In this document: positions 27,237 through 36,185 of the stretch, piece by piece | Layout: every line of letters starts with the position of its first letter | Position numbering within the stretch: the stretch's first letter is position 1 | Assembly: GCF_003416895.1 (NCBI RefSeq) | Contig: NZ_QVIO01000001.1 | Span: 372,001-436,000 of the forward strand | DNA length: 64,000 nt | Direction of reading: 5' to 3' | Origin: Duganella sp. BJB476 | GTDB lineage: Bacteria; Pseudomonadota; Gammaproteobacteria; Burkholderiales; Burkholderiaceae_D | Notes under the pieces: model-generated | Told to the model about the DNA's origin: nothing | Seen by the model: the letters and a program-made list of their open reading frames with translations, nothing else | The model's database searches: none | Program-made: the position numbers and the translations under genes

Positions 27237-27761
27237 ATGCTGAAGAAGATCGCCATGGGTGTCGTCATTCTGGTGTTGGTCGTGCTGGGCCTGGCCGCGA
27301 TGCAGCCGGACAGTTTCCGCGTGCAGCGCACCATCGCCATCAAGGCGCCGCCGGAGAAGATCCTGCCGCTGATCAGCGATTTCCACAACTGGACCTCGTG
27401 GTCTCCCTGGGAAAAGCTGGACCCGGCCATGAAGCGCACCTACAGCGGCGCACCGAGGGACCAGGGCGCCATCTATGCATGGGAAGGCGACGACAAGGTT
27501 GGCGCCGGACGCATGGAGATCACCGGCCAGGCGCCCGCCAAGGTGGACATCAAGCTCGATTTCCTGAAGCCGTTCGAATCGCACTGCCAGACCGAGTTCG
27601 CGCTGGAGACCAAGGGTGAGCTGACCACCGTGAGCTGGACCATGTCCGGCCCGAGCGACTTCATGACCAAGTTGATGGGCCTTGCGGTGAGCATGGACAC
27701 CATGATCGGCAAGGACTTCGAAACCGGCCTGGCGAATATGAAGGCGGTGGCTGAAAAATAG
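27237..27761 (+). CDS. SRPBCC (START-like) family protein
   Basis: A 174-residue protein with an N-terminal hydrophobic helix (residues 6-22), then a START/polyketide-cyclase-like domain: DSFRVQRTIAIKAPPEKILPLISDFHNWTSWSPWEK (written in parts) and a C-terminal helix with MIGKDFETGLANMKAVAEK. The fold binds hydrophobic ligands. GGGAGAAATC precedes the ATG. It follows the P450 gene by 33 bases and may be co-transcribed. Confidence 0.82.
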   Translation: MLKKIAMGVVILVLVVLGLAAMQPDSFRVQRTIAIKAPPEKILPLISDFHNWTSWSPWEKLDPAMKRTYSGAPRDQGAIYAWEGDDKVGAGRMEITGQAPAKVDIKLDFLKPFESHCQTEFALETKGELTTVSWTMSGPSDFMTKLMGLAVSMDTMIGKDFETGLANMKAVAEK

Positions 27762-27779
27762 CGTGAGCGGAGGCGGGCC

Positions 27780-28220
27780 ATGAACAAGCGTCTGAGGCGG
27801 GCGGTGGCGATGCTGGCGATTCCGGCTGTCCTGATGGCGCCGGCCGGCGCCGCGCCCGTGCTGCGCCAGAGCCACCCGGTGATCGGCACCTGGCGGATCA
27901 CCATGCCGGATGGCTCCTGCAGCGAGACCTATCGCATCCGCGCCGACGGCACCACGCTGGTGTTCAGCAACGAGGAGGTGGCCGAGTCCACCTTCGCCAT
28001 CAGCGACCAGCCGGACAAGCAGGGCTTCTACAAGGAAGTCGACACCATCGTCAAGGATAACGGCAAGCGCGATTGCCTCGGCGATGTGACCGAGGTTGGG
28101 CGCGCCGTCACCAGCTATCTGCTGTTCCACCCCAGCGGCGACATGTTCCTGATGTGCGTGGAGCGGCGCACGGACAAGTGTATCGGCCCGTTCGTGCGGG
28201 TCAAGGGCAACGCCATTTAA
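27780..28220 (+). CDS. secreted protein of unknown function
   Basis: A 146-residue protein with a cleavable signal (about residues 1-25, ending AGAA), then GTWRITMPDGSCSETYRI and a beta-rich mature part with four cysteines. Resembles small lipocalin-like periplasmic proteins, but I cannot assign it. GGAGGC precedes the ATG and it follows the SRPBCC gene by 18 bases, so probably shares its transcript. Confidence 0.7.
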   Translation: MNKRLRRAVAMLAIPAVLMAPAGAAPVLRQSHPVIGTWRITMPDGSCSETYRIRADGTTLVFSNEEVAESTFAISDQPDKQGFYKEVDTIVKDNGKRDCLGDVTEVGRAVTSYLLFHPSGDMFLMCVERRTDKCIGPFVRVKGNAI

Positions 28221-28228
28221 TCCGCATT

Positions 28229-29248
28229 TCAGCTTCGATACGCGCCGGGATTGACGCCCGCCCATTCCTTGAAGGCGTGGTTGAAGGCGCTCTGCTCCTG
28301 GTAGCCCAGCAGGAAGGCGATATCCACCAGGCCCAGTTCCGGCTGACGCAGATAGTCCTTGGCCAGCGCGAAGCGGGCCTGGTCCAGGATCTGCTGGAAG
28401 GTCGCGCCGGCCTCGCTCAACTTGCGTTGCAGCGTGCGCGGCGACAGTTTCAATTCTTCGGCGATGGACGCCAGCCGCACTTGGCCGTGCGCGAGGTTGC
28501 GGACGATGGCGGCGTGCACCTGCTGGGCGATCGAGTTGTCGGTCTGCGCGCGCTGGCGCAGCAGCTGCTCGGCGTGCTGTTGCAGCACCGGGTAGAGGCT
28601 GACGTCGGCGTTCGGCACCGGGAAGGCCAGCAGGGCGGCGTCGAAGCTGGCGACGTTGGCCGGCGCGCCGAAGCTGGGCATGGCGCCCAGCACGCGCACA
28701 TATTCGTCGCGGGCTTCGGCGGCGCCGCCGTCGTGCATCAGCGCCAGTTGCGCGGCCGGCAGCGTGATCCCGGCCAGCCAGTTGCCGAACACGCGGATGC
28801 CGGCGAACACGCTGTCGGCCAGGTGGCGCTGGGCCGGGCCGTAGTTGCTATGCCAGGTGTAGTGGGCCACGCCGTCCGCCACCGTCAGTGTGGAGCGGCC
28901 CAGGTCATGCGCCAGCTGCTCGTAGCGCATGGTCTGCTCGAAGGCCTGGCCGAAGTCGCGGCAGCTGAGCAGGATCAGTCCATACACGCTGTAGGTGCCC
29001 AGCTTGACCCGTTCGCCCACGTGCAGGCCGAAATGCGGATCGGCCGCCAGCTCGGCGCCGATGTCGAGCAGGCGCACGTAATCGTCGGCGTGCAGCGTAT
29101 CGGGCAGCGGTTGCAGGGCGCCCGCCGTCATGCCGGCGGCGCGTTCCAGCGCCGCAGCCGTGACGCCGCGCGCCGCCGCCGCTTCGAGCAGGGGCTGCAG
29201 GTAGGAGCCGGCCACGCGGCGCGACAGGTCAGCGGGCATGCTTGGCAT
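28229..29248 (-). CDS. AraC family regulator (OruR/ArgR-like)
   Basis: A 339-residue regulator: N-terminal ligand region of the arabinose-binding AraC type (about residues 20-205, LLSCRDFGQAFEQTMRY) and C-terminal AraC double HTH (about 235-335, with LSPRTLQRKLSEAG and IAFLLGYQEQSAFNHAFKEWAG). Divergent from the flavin oxidase operon starting at 29371, so the likely activator of that operon. Confidence 0.9.
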   Translation of the reverse strand: MPSMPADLSRRVAGSYLQPLLEAAAARGVTAAALERAAGMTAGALQPLPDTLHADDYVRLLDIGAELAADPHFGLHVGERVKLGTYSVYGLILLSCRDFGQAFEQTMRYEQLAHDLGRSTLTVADGVAHYTWHSNYGPAQRHLADSVFAGIRVFGNWLAGITLPAAQLALMHDGGAAEARDEYVRVLGAMPSFGAPANVASFDAALLAFPVPNADVSLYPVLQQHAEQLLRQRAQTDNSIAQQVHAAIVRNLAHGQVRLASIAEELKLSPRTLQRKLSEAGATFQQILDQARFALAKDYLRQPELGLVDIAFLLGYQEQSAFNHAFKEWAGVNPGAYRS

Positions 29249-29370
29249 GATCGAACAAGGCGAGTGTCATAAAAGCGCAATACCAGGTTGGTTCGTTATC
29301 TTATTCTGTTGTCATTCAAACTCGGTGCGCGCCAGTATAGCAAGCGCTCCGCTACGCAGACAGGAAAACA

Positions 29371-30975
29371 ATGAGACGCTGGAACGGTTGGGGTGACGAT
29401 ACGATAGAGTTTGCGCTGAACGAGGATGCGCTGGGCTTTCTGGCCCAGCGCGTCGGTGCCGGCAGGCCGGTGGCGGATGCGGCGTTCGAGCAGGCCTGTG
29501 CGCGGATCGCGCCATCGCGGCTGCCGCCGCATGCGTTGATCGATGGGTTGATCGATACATCGGCCGAGGTCCGCTTGCGCAATGCACTGGGCCAGAGCCT
29601 GCCGGACTGGCTGCGCCTGCGCTATGGCGTGATCGAGACGGCGCCGGACGGCGTGGCCTATCCGGAGAGCGCGGAGCAGGTGCGGGCGCTGATCGACTAT
29701 GCGCAGCAGTTCGGCGTGGCGCTGATACCGCAGGGTGGCGGCACCAGCGTGGCCGGGCATCTGACGGCGCCGGCCGGCGCTCGGCCGGTGCTGGCGGTGA
29801 ACCTGACGCGCTTGCGGCAGATGTATTACCTGGACACGGAATCGCAGCTGGCGACCTTCGGCGCCGGCGTGTTCGGGCCGGACCTGGAGGCGCAATTGCG
29901 CGCACGAGGTTATACGCTGGGCCACTTCCCGCAGTCGTTCGAATATTCGACGCTGGGCGGCTGGGTGGTGACGCGGTCTTCCGGCCAGCAGTCGCTGCGC
30001 TACGGGCGCATCGAGCAGATGTTCAAGGGCGGAAAGGTGGAGACGCCGGCCGGCACGCTGGATATTCCGACCTTCCCGGCATCGGCGGCGGGCACGGATC
30101 TGCGCGAGATGGTGCTGGGTTCCGAGGGGCGGCTGGGCATCCTGACCGAGGCCACGGTGCGCGTGACGCCGCTGCCGGAGTACGAGGCCTTCCATGCGGT
30201 GTTCTTCCCGAGCTGGGCGGCGGCGGAGACGGCTGTGCGGCAGGTGGTGCAGGCGGGGTTGTCGCTGTCGATGCTGCGCTTGTCGAATCCATTGGAGACG
30301 ACCACCATGCTGGCGCTGGCCGGCCACAAGAAATTGATCGCCGCGCTGGAACGCTACCTGTCGTGGCGCGGCTGCAAGGATGGCAAGTGCATGCTGATGA
30401 TAGGCGTCAGCGGCCGCAAGACCGCGGCCAAGGCGGCGCTGAAGGATGCGCTGGCGCTGACGGCGACGCACGGCGGTGTGCACATCGGCCGCAAGATGGG
30501 CGACAAGTGGAAGCAGAACCGTTTCCGTAACGTCTACCTGCGCAACGCGGCCTGGCAGCACGGCTATGCGATCGATACGGTGGAGACGGCGGTGGACTGG
30601 CCGCGCGTCGGCACGATGATGCAAGCGCTGGAAGCTGCCGCCACCGGAGCGCTGGCGCAGCATGGCGAGAAGGTGCACGCCTATACGCACTTGTCGCATC
30701 TGTACGCGCAGGGCGCGAGCGTTTATTCGACCTTTGTGTACCGGCTTGCCGGCGACTATGAACAGGATCTGGCGCGCTGGCGCACGCTCAAGCACGCGGT
30801 GAGCATGGCGATCGTCGAAAACGGCGGCACCATCAGCCACCAGCATGGCGTGGGCAGCGACCACGCGCCTTACCTGGTGGCGGAGAAGGGCGAGTTGGGC
30901 TTGTCGGCGATGCGGGCGATGTTCGCGCACTTCGATCCGCAGCAGATCATGAATCCCGGGAAGCTGCTGCCATGA
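29371..30975 (+). CDS. FAD-binding oxidase, alkylglycerone-phosphate synthase-like
   Basis: A 534-residue vanillyl-alcohol-oxidase-superfamily flavoprotein. PCMH-type FAD domain with PQGGGTSVAGHL (residues 120-131), a cap domain, and near the C-terminus GGTISHQHGVGSDHAPYL followed by DPQQIMNPGKLLP. The HQHGVGSDH block and length fit the AGPS branch, which makes the ether bond of alkyl-DHAP, more than lactate dehydrogenases, though the N-terminal targeting part of AGPS is absent. Its stop overlaps the ATG of the next gene (ATGA). First gene of a three-gene operon. Substrate not proven. Confidence 0.85.
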   Translation: MRRWNGWGDDTIEFALNEDALGFLAQRVGAGRPVADAAFEQACARIAPSRLPPHALIDGLIDTSAEVRLRNALGQSLPDWLRLRYGVIETAPDGVAYPESAEQVRALIDYAQQFGVALIPQGGGTSVAGHLTAPAGARPVLAVNLTRLRQMYYLDTESQLATFGAGVFGPDLEAQLRARGYTLGHFPQSFEYSTLGGWVVTRSSGQQSLRYGRIEQMFKGGKVETPAGTLDIPTFPASAAGTDLREMVLGSEGRLGILTEATVRVTPLPEYEAFHAVFFPSWAAAETAVRQVVQAGLSLSMLRLSNPLETTTMLALAGHKKLIAALERYLSWRGCKDGKCMLMIGVSGRKTAAKAALKDALALTATHGGVHIGRKMGDKWKQNRFRNVYLRNAAWQHGYAIDTVETAVDWPRVGTMMQALEAAATGALAQHGEKVHAYTHLSHLYAQGASVYSTFVYRLAGDYEQDLARWRTLKHAVSMAIVENGGTISHQHGVGSDHAPYLVAEKGELGLSAMRAMFAHFDPQQIMNPGKLLP

Positions 30976-32597
30976 CGGCGCTGTGGCGCAGCGGCGGGCG
31001 TACCGGCTTGACGGAGGTACTGGGGCGCGAATGGGATTTGATCGTGATCGGCGGCGGCATCACCGGCGCGGGGATTTTGCTGGAGGCTTCGCGGCGCGGC
31101 TTGAAGGCGCTGCTGGTGGAGCAGCGGGATTTTGCCTGGGGCACGTCGAGCCGCTCGTCCAAGCTGGTGCACGGCGGCTTGCGGTATTTGAAGGAAGGCC
31201 AGTTTGCGCTGACGCGCGAGTCGGTGCAGGAGCGGGAGCATTTGCTGCAGCAAGCGGCGGGGCTGGTGGAGCCGCAGAGTTTTGCGTTCGGCGAGTTTGA
31301 AGGTCGCAAGCCGGGCAAGCGCATGTTTCTGCTTGGGCTGGCGATCTATGACCGCATGGCTGGGCAGAAGGCGCGCCATTATTTCGGCCGGGACGAGTTC
31401 GAGGCGCTGGCGCCGAACGTGTCCACCAAGGGGCTGAAGGGCGGCATGGTCTACACCGACGCCAAGACGGACGATGCGCGGCTGGTGATGCGCGTGCTGC
31501 AGGAGGCGCAGCAGCATGGCGGCGTCGCCGTCAATTACATGGCGGTGGAATCGCTGCTGCGGGCGGACGGCGGCGTGCGCGGCGTACGTGTGCGCGATGG
31601 ACTGGGCGGCGCGCAGCATGATGTGCGCGCACGGCTGGTCATCAGCGCGACCGGCGCGTGGGCCGACGGCTTGCGCTTGCAGGGCGATGCGGCGGCGCGC
31701 GGCGCCAAGCCGCGCTTGCGGCCTTTGCGCGGCAGCCATCTGGTGCTGCCGGCCTGGCGCTTGCCGCTGGCGCAGGCGATCAGTTTGATGCATCCGCAGG
31801 ACGGCCGGCCGGTGTTCGCCTTTCCGTGGGAAGGCGTGACGCTCGTAGGCACGACGGATGTCGATCACAAGGGCGACCTGTCGCGCGAGGCGGCGATCAC
31901 GCGCGCCGAAGTCGATTACCTGATGGCGGCCTTGCACGACCAGTTCCCGCATTTGGGCTTGCAGGAGAGCGACGTGATTGCCAGCTATGCGGGCGTGCGC
32001 CCGGTGATCGACAGCGGCAAGGCCGATCCGTCGAAGGAAGGGCGCGATCATGCGCTGTGGCTGGAGGATGGGCTGCTGACGGTCACCGGCGGCAAGCTGA
32101 CCACGTTCCGCGTGATCGCGCTGGATGCGCTCAAGCTGGCGGCCACCTTGCTGCCGGACTGGCGCGACAAGCTGGAGCCGCAACCTGTCTTCGGCGTTGC
32201 CCCGACGACGGGAAGCAGCGCGGCGATGGCGCGCGCCTTGCCCTACCAACGCCACCTGCCGGCGGGCCAGGCGCATCGCCTGCACGGACGCTACGGCGCG
32301 CTGGCGCGGGAGCTGATCGAGGCGGCACAGCCGGGCGAACTGTCGCTGATCGCCGGCACGGAGACCATCTGGGCGCAACTGCGCTGGGCGGCCCGTTGCG
32401 AGTCGGTGCAGAAGCTGGAGGACCTGCTGCTGCGCCGCAGCCGCATCGGCATCCAGCTGCGCGGCGGCGGCGTCGAGATCCTCGGCCGCATACGCGCCAT
32501 CTGCCAGCCGGAATTGGGCTGGAGCGACGAGCGCTGGGATGTCGAGCAGGCTGCCTATCTGGCATTATGGAATACCCACTACAGTTTGCCCGCATAG
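30972..32597 (+). CDS. glycerol-3-phosphate dehydrogenase/oxidase-like flavoprotein
   Basis: A 541-residue FAD oxidoreductase of the GlpD/GlpO type: dinucleotide fold VIGGGITGAGILLEASRRG (residues 25-43), GTSSRSSKLVHGGLRYLKEGQF, a middle VYTDAKTDDARLVM, GTTDVDHKGD, and VTGGKLTTFRV plus a C-terminal helical domain with WGAQLRW-like AQLRWAARCE. Expected to oxidise G3P or a close analogue to a ketone, passing electrons to quinone or oxygen. Overlaps the preceding gene by four bases and precedes the kinase by eight. Confidence 0.86.
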   Translation: MTALWRSGGRTGLTEVLGREWDLIVIGGGITGAGILLEASRRGLKALLVEQRDFAWGTSSRSSKLVHGGLRYLKEGQFALTRESVQEREHLLQQAAGLVEPQSFAFGEFEGRKPGKRMFLLGLAIYDRMAGQKARHYFGRDEFEALAPNVSTKGLKGGMVYTDAKTDDARLVMRVLQEAQQHGGVAVNYMAVESLLRADGGVRGVRVRDGLGGAQHDVRARLVISATGAWADGLRLQGDAAARGAKPRLRPLRGSHLVLPAWRLPLAQAISLMHPQDGRPVFAFPWEGVTLVGTTDVDHKGDLSREAAITRAEVDYLMAALHDQFPHLGLQESDVIASYAGVRPVIDSGKADPSKEGRDHALWLEDGLLTVTGGKLTTFRVIALDALKLAATLLPDWRDKLEPQPVFGVAPTTGSSAAMARALPYQRHLPAGQAHRLHGRYGALARELIEAAQPGELSLIAGTETIWAQLRWAARCESVQKLEDLLLRRSRIGIQLRGGGVEILGRIRAICQPELGWSDERWDVEQAAYLALWNTHYSLPA

Positions 32598-32605
32598 AGA
32601 GCGAC

Positions 32606-34168
32606 ATGGCCGATCAATACCTTCTTTCCATCGACAACGGCACGCAGAGTGTGCGCGCGCTGCTGTTCGATTTGAACGGCAACCTGGCCGCCAAGGCGCA
32701 GGTGCATTTGCAGGCTTACTTCTCCGATCATCCCGGCTGGGCGGAGCATGACGCCGACGGCTACTGGACGGCGGTCGGCCAGGCGTGCCGGCAGCTGTGG
32801 GCTTCGACCGATATCCCGCGTTCCGCCGTCAAGGGCGTGGCGGTGACGACGCAGCGCGGCACGGTGGTCAACCTGGACCGCGACGGCAAGGTGCTGCGGC
32901 CGGCGATCACTTGGCTGGACCAGCGCCGCGTGGGCAAGCAGAAGCCGCTGAGTTTTTTGTGGCGCACCGCGTTCAAGCTGGCGCGCGTTGCCGGCACCAT
33001 CGAATACTTCCGGCGCGAAGCGGAGATCAACTGGATCGCCGAGCACCAGCCGGAGATATGGGCCCGGACCGACAAATACCTGCTGCTGTCGGGATTCCTC
33101 AATTTCCGCTTGTGCGGGCGGCATGTCGACTCCGTCGGTTCGCAGGTGGCGTACCTGCCGTTCGACTACAAGCGCCACAAGTGGGCCGGGGCGCGCGACT
33201 GGAAATGGGAAGCGCTGGCCATCAAGCCGGAGATGCTGCCGGAGCTGGTGGCGCCGGGCACGGTGATCGGCGCGATCACCGCCGCCGCCGCCGAGGCGAC
33301 CGGCATCCCGCAAGGCACGCCGCTGGTGGCGGCCGCCGCCGACAAAGCCTGCGAGGTGATCGGCGCCGGCGCGCTGGAGCCGCACATCGCTTGCCTGAGC
33401 TACGGCACCACGGCGACCATCAACACCACGACAAAAAAATATGTCGAGGTTACGCCGTTGATACCGCCTTATCCGGCGGCCGTTCCGGGCGCCTACAGCA
33501 CGGAGGTGCAGATCTTCCGCGGCTACTGGATGGTGAACTGGTTCAAGGAGCAGTTCGGGCACTTCGAGCAGATGGCCGGCTTGGAGCAGGGCAGGTCGCC
33601 GGAGGCGATGTTCGATTTGCTGGTGAACGAAGTGCCACCCGGTTCGATGGGGCTGATGCTGCAACCGTACTGGAGCCCCGGCATCAAGACGCCCGGCCCG
33701 GAGGCCAAGGGGGCGATGATCGGTTTCGGCGACGTCCACACGCGCGCCCATATGTACCGGGCGATACTCGAAGGCCTGGCCTACGCGCTGCGCGAAGGGA
33801 AGGAACGGATCGAGAAACGCAGCGGCGTGCCGGTGACGGAGTTGCGCGTGGCCGGCGGCGGTTCGCAGAGCGACGCGGCGATGCAGCTGACGGCCGATAT
33901 CTTCGGCCTGCCGGCGGCGCGCGCGCATGTGTACGAGACGTCGGGACTGGGCGCGGCCATTGCGGTGGCGGCGGGACTGGGGCTGCACAAGGACTTCGAC
34001 AGCGCCACGCACGCGATGACGCGGCCGGGCCGGGTGTTCCAGCCGATCGAGGCGAACCGGCAGATCTACGACAAGCTGTACCGGCGCGTGTATCTGAACA
34101 TGTACAAGCAACTGCAGCCGATGTACCAGGAGATCGCCGACATCACTGGTTATCCCGAACAGCTCTGA
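32606..34168 (+). CDS. FGGY family carbohydrate kinase
   Basis: A 520-residue ATP-dependent kinase with GlpK/XylB fold: phosphate-1 motif LLSIDNGTQSVRALLFD at the N-terminus, the acidic WAEHDADGYW, ITWLDQRRVGKQ, SYGTTATINTTTKKY (phosphate-2) and the adenosine motif ELRVAGGGSQSDAAMQLTAD near residue 415. Glycerol kinase is the nearest function given the neighbouring glycerol-3-phosphate dehydrogenase, but length and motifs differ from GlpK, so the sugar or polyol is uncertain. GAGAG precedes the ATG at 32606. Last gene of the oxidase operon. Confidence 0.85.
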   Translation: MADQYLLSIDNGTQSVRALLFDLNGNLAAKAQVHLQAYFSDHPGWAEHDADGYWTAVGQACRQLWASTDIPRSAVKGVAVTTQRGTVVNLDRDGKVLRPAITWLDQRRVGKQKPLSFLWRTAFKLARVAGTIEYFRREAEINWIAEHQPEIWARTDKYLLLSGFLNFRLCGRHVDSVGSQVAYLPFDYKRHKWAGARDWKWEALAIKPEMLPELVAPGTVIGAITAAAAEATGIPQGTPLVAAAADKACEVIGAGALEPHIACLSYGTTATINTTTKKYVEVTPLIPPYPAAVPGAYSTEVQIFRGYWMVNWFKEQFGHFEQMAGLEQGRSPEAMFDLLVNEVPPGSMGLMLQPYWSPGIKTPGPEAKGAMIGFGDVHTRAHMYRAILEGLAYALREGKERIEKRSGVPVTELRVAGGGSQSDAAMQLTADIFGLPAARAHVYETSGLGAAIAVAAGLGLHKDFDSATHAMTRPGRVFQPIEANRQIYDKLYRRVYLNMYKQLQPMYQEIADITGYPEQL

Positions 34169-34181
34169 AATCGGTTTGTGG

Positions 34182-34207
34182 CATAATATATTTTCGATAA
34201 TATTATG
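34182..34207. repeat. AT-rich inverted repeat CATAATAT...ATATTATG
   Basis: Arms 34182-34189 and 34200-34207 with a ten-base spacer, 13 bases after the kinase stop. It lacks a T tract and GC content, so an operator or promoter region for the small genes that follow is as likely as a terminator. Confidence 0.45.
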
Positions 34208-34230
34208 TTTGCCATATCGGGCGCGTCGCG

Positions 34231-34335
34231 ATGTTGAGCAGTTCTATGGTGCGCGCACAAGATGACGCCATGCCGGCGTTACGCAGTTCTGCCCAGGCCG
34301 TCATGGCGCGGCTTCGGGCCGACAATGCCAATTGA
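34231..34335 (+). CDS. possible 34-aa peptide or gene remnant
   Basis: ATG at 34231 opens a 34-codon frame (MLSSSMVRAQDDAMPALRSS...) with codon use like real genes, ending 22 bases before the 76-aa gene. There is no good ribosome site. It could be a leader peptide, a decayed gene end or chance. Confidence 0.2.
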   Translation: MLSSSMVRAQDDAMPALRSSAQAVMARLRADNAN

Positions 34336-34357
34336 CTCAACTTTAGGGAGTAACGAA

Positions 34358-34588
34358 ATGCTAGTGCATATTTTTCGAGGACCAGGTCGGGTGTTTGGCG
34401 TTACCGAGGACGAGAATGGGGCGAATCTGCCGGCAAAGTTTGCGCCGTGGGTTCTCTTTAAACCGCTGGAGTTGAACCGGGATGTTGCGACCCCAGGTCT
34501 TGATGTGAACGAGTGTCTCGATGACATCGCGCAGTATGGACTCCACCTCACCGATGCACATGTCCGCATCACAGACTCTGTATTTTAG
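34358..34588 (+). CDS. small hypothetical protein
   Basis: A 76-residue protein beginning MLVHIFRGPGRVFGVTEDEN and ending DAHVRITDSVF. Start at ATG 34358 is fixed by AGGGAG 34345-34350. A Gly-rich N-terminus and a helical Asp-rich second half; no motif I can name. It resembles small orphan proteins I recall from this family of bacteria. Convergent with the AraC gene, overlapping it by four bases. Confidence 0.65.
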   Translation: MLVHIFRGPGRVFGVTEDENGANLPAKFAPWVLFKPLELNRDVATPGLDVNECLDDIAQYGLHLTDAHVRITDSVF

Positions 34589-35508
34589 CAGCGCTGCCGA
34601 TATTCCGTAGGGCTCATACCTTCGATTCGCCGGAATGCGGCGGCGAAGGCGGATGGGGTCTGGTAGCCGACGGCCAGGGCGACCTGGGTCAACGGGATCG
34701 AAGGATCGAGCATCAGTGAGCGGGCGCGCGCCATGCGCTGGGTCACCAGCCACTGGTGCGGCGTCAGGCCGGTGCTGCGGCGGAAGGCGGCGCAGAAGTA
34801 GAAGCGGGACAAGCCGACCAGCTGCGCGAGATCATCCAGCCGGACCTCTTCATCGAGCCGCTCCTGCAGATATTCCGTCACGCGGCGGACCTGCCAGTTC
34901 GCCAGGCCGCCTTTGGCGCCCGGACCTTCGCGCCGGCAGGTGGTCGAGTGGCCGCGCACCAGTTGCATGCACAGCAGATCGATCGCCTGCTCGATAAACA
35001 GGCCGTTGCCGGTGTCGTCGCGGCAGGCTTCGGAGGACAGGATCTCCAGCAAGGCGCTGGCGGTGGGGTCGGGCAGCGCCACCCGGTCCAGCAGCTGCAC
35101 GGCGGGACCGCGATGGCCGGTCGCCTCGGCGCAGGCTTGCAGGCGCGCGTCCGAAAAATAAACATGTGAGACCTCGATGGCGCCCGCGATCATCCATGCG
35201 GCCTCGTGACCGCTGGGGATCAGCGTGATCGACTTCTGCCGCGTGACGCATTGCTGGTAGCGGCCGCCGTCGCGCCATTCGATTCTTCGCGGTGCGCCGT
35301 AGTAGGTCATGACCACATGGTCCGCCATCGGCTCGACATGGGATGTGAAGCCACTGTGCGCCCATCGTTCCGTGATGCAGGCGCCGCTGCCGCAGACGTC
35401 GGCACGCAGGCGCGGGGCGACATCGAGCACGCGATTCATCTCTTGCATGGCGCTGCGGTCCAGCATGGCCTGATATCTCCAATTGCAATGACCGCGTAAG
35501 GATATCAT
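34585..35508 (-). CDS. AraC family transcriptional regulator
   Basis: A 307-residue regulator starting MISLRGHCNWRYQ; N-terminal cupin-like sensor (about residues 30-170) and C-terminal AraC HTH pair (about 205-305: LDDLAQLVGLSRFYFCAAFRRSTG and ALAVGYQTPSAFAAAFRRIEG). Its ATG overlaps the TGA of the upstream 188-aa gene, so translation is coupled. A shorter start at 35466 is possible. Together with the upstream TonB receptor it forms a same-strand block, suggesting control of uptake of the receptor's ligand. Confidence 0.85.
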   Translation of the reverse strand: MISLRGHCNWRYQAMLDRSAMQEMNRVLDVAPRLRADVCGSGACITERWAHSGFTSHVEPMADHVVMTYYGAPRRIEWRDGGRYQQCVTRQKSITLIPSGHEAAWMIAGAIEVSHVYFSDARLQACAEATGHRGPAVQLLDRVALPDPTASALLEILSSEACRDDTGNGLFIEQAIDLLCMQLVRGHSTTCRREGPGAKGGLANWQVRRVTEYLQERLDEEVRLDDLAQLVGLSRFYFCAAFRRSTGLTPHQWLVTQRMARARSLMLDPSIPLTQVALAVGYQTPSAFAAAFRRIEGMSPTEYRQRC

Positions 35509-36071
35509 TGTTTTACGCCGATCCAGCGCAGGCGTGATGCGGCACACGGCTCCAGAAGCAGCAGCTCCGCCTGCGTATTCAGCGCGGCCTCGGTGGCGCA
35601 CAGGGCCGGATGCAGGGCGGCCAGCGCCTGCATGTCCTGGACGATGCCGATCCAGGCGACGCAAGCCGCGTCGACAGCCTGCAGCAGGCCTGCCTCCACC
35701 ACACCGGCGCCTCGGTAGCGGCCCACCAGTTCGTCCACCTGCCCGAAGCGGGCGCCGTGGAACAGGTGAACCAGCACCACGCCGCGCTTGCCGGGCGGTG
35801 CGTGCGGTGCGACGCTGGGCTCCAGCAGAGGAAGTGCGTGCATGCTGTCCGGCGCCTGCAACAGCATCGTGCGCTCGGTTTCCGGCGCCCTTGCCTGCGC
35901 GATGCGGGCGTTCGTCATGGTCGGATAGGCGCGCAGTGAAAGATGGTTGCCGTGCCGGCCGGCCTCCCGGAAGCAGCCAAGGACTGCGCCGTTGTGGCAG
36001 GGCTGCAACCGTGGCGGACCACGGCGCAGCATGACCACGCCGCCGGAGATAAACCGGTTTTTTTGTTCCAT
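35505..36071 (-). CDS. unrecognised protein coupled to the AraC regulator
   Basis: A 188-residue protein, MEQKNRFISGGVVMLRRGPP..., with CAGGAG seven bases before the ATG. No signal peptide or membrane segment; it has several cysteines and histidines (LQPCHNGAVLGCFREAGRHGNH, in parts) and a C-terminal Leu/Ala-rich region. No family recognised. Its stop codon overlaps the AraC start, and other frames over this interval give Arg-rich nonsense, which favours this frame as the real one. A co-sensor or a metabolic enzyme for the AraC regulator is possible. Confidence 0.6.
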   Translation of the reverse strand: MEQKNRFISGGVVMLRRGPPRLQPCHNGAVLGCFREAGRHGNHLSLRAYPTMTNARIAQARAPETERTMLLQAPDSMHALPLLEPSVAPHAPPGKRGVVLVHLFHGARFGQVDELVGRYRGAGVVEAGLLQAVDAACVAWIGIVQDMQALAALHPALCATEAALNTQAELLLLEPCAASRLRWIGVKQ

Positions 36072-36185
36072 GCTGTGCTCCTGAAAGTGGGGCGAAGATT
36101 GGGTTGCATGGAATTTTCACGCTTCCCAGGCTGGCCCGCTGTTCAGGAGTTGCTGGAACTATTCCGAAATTGTCGCGTCAGCGCT

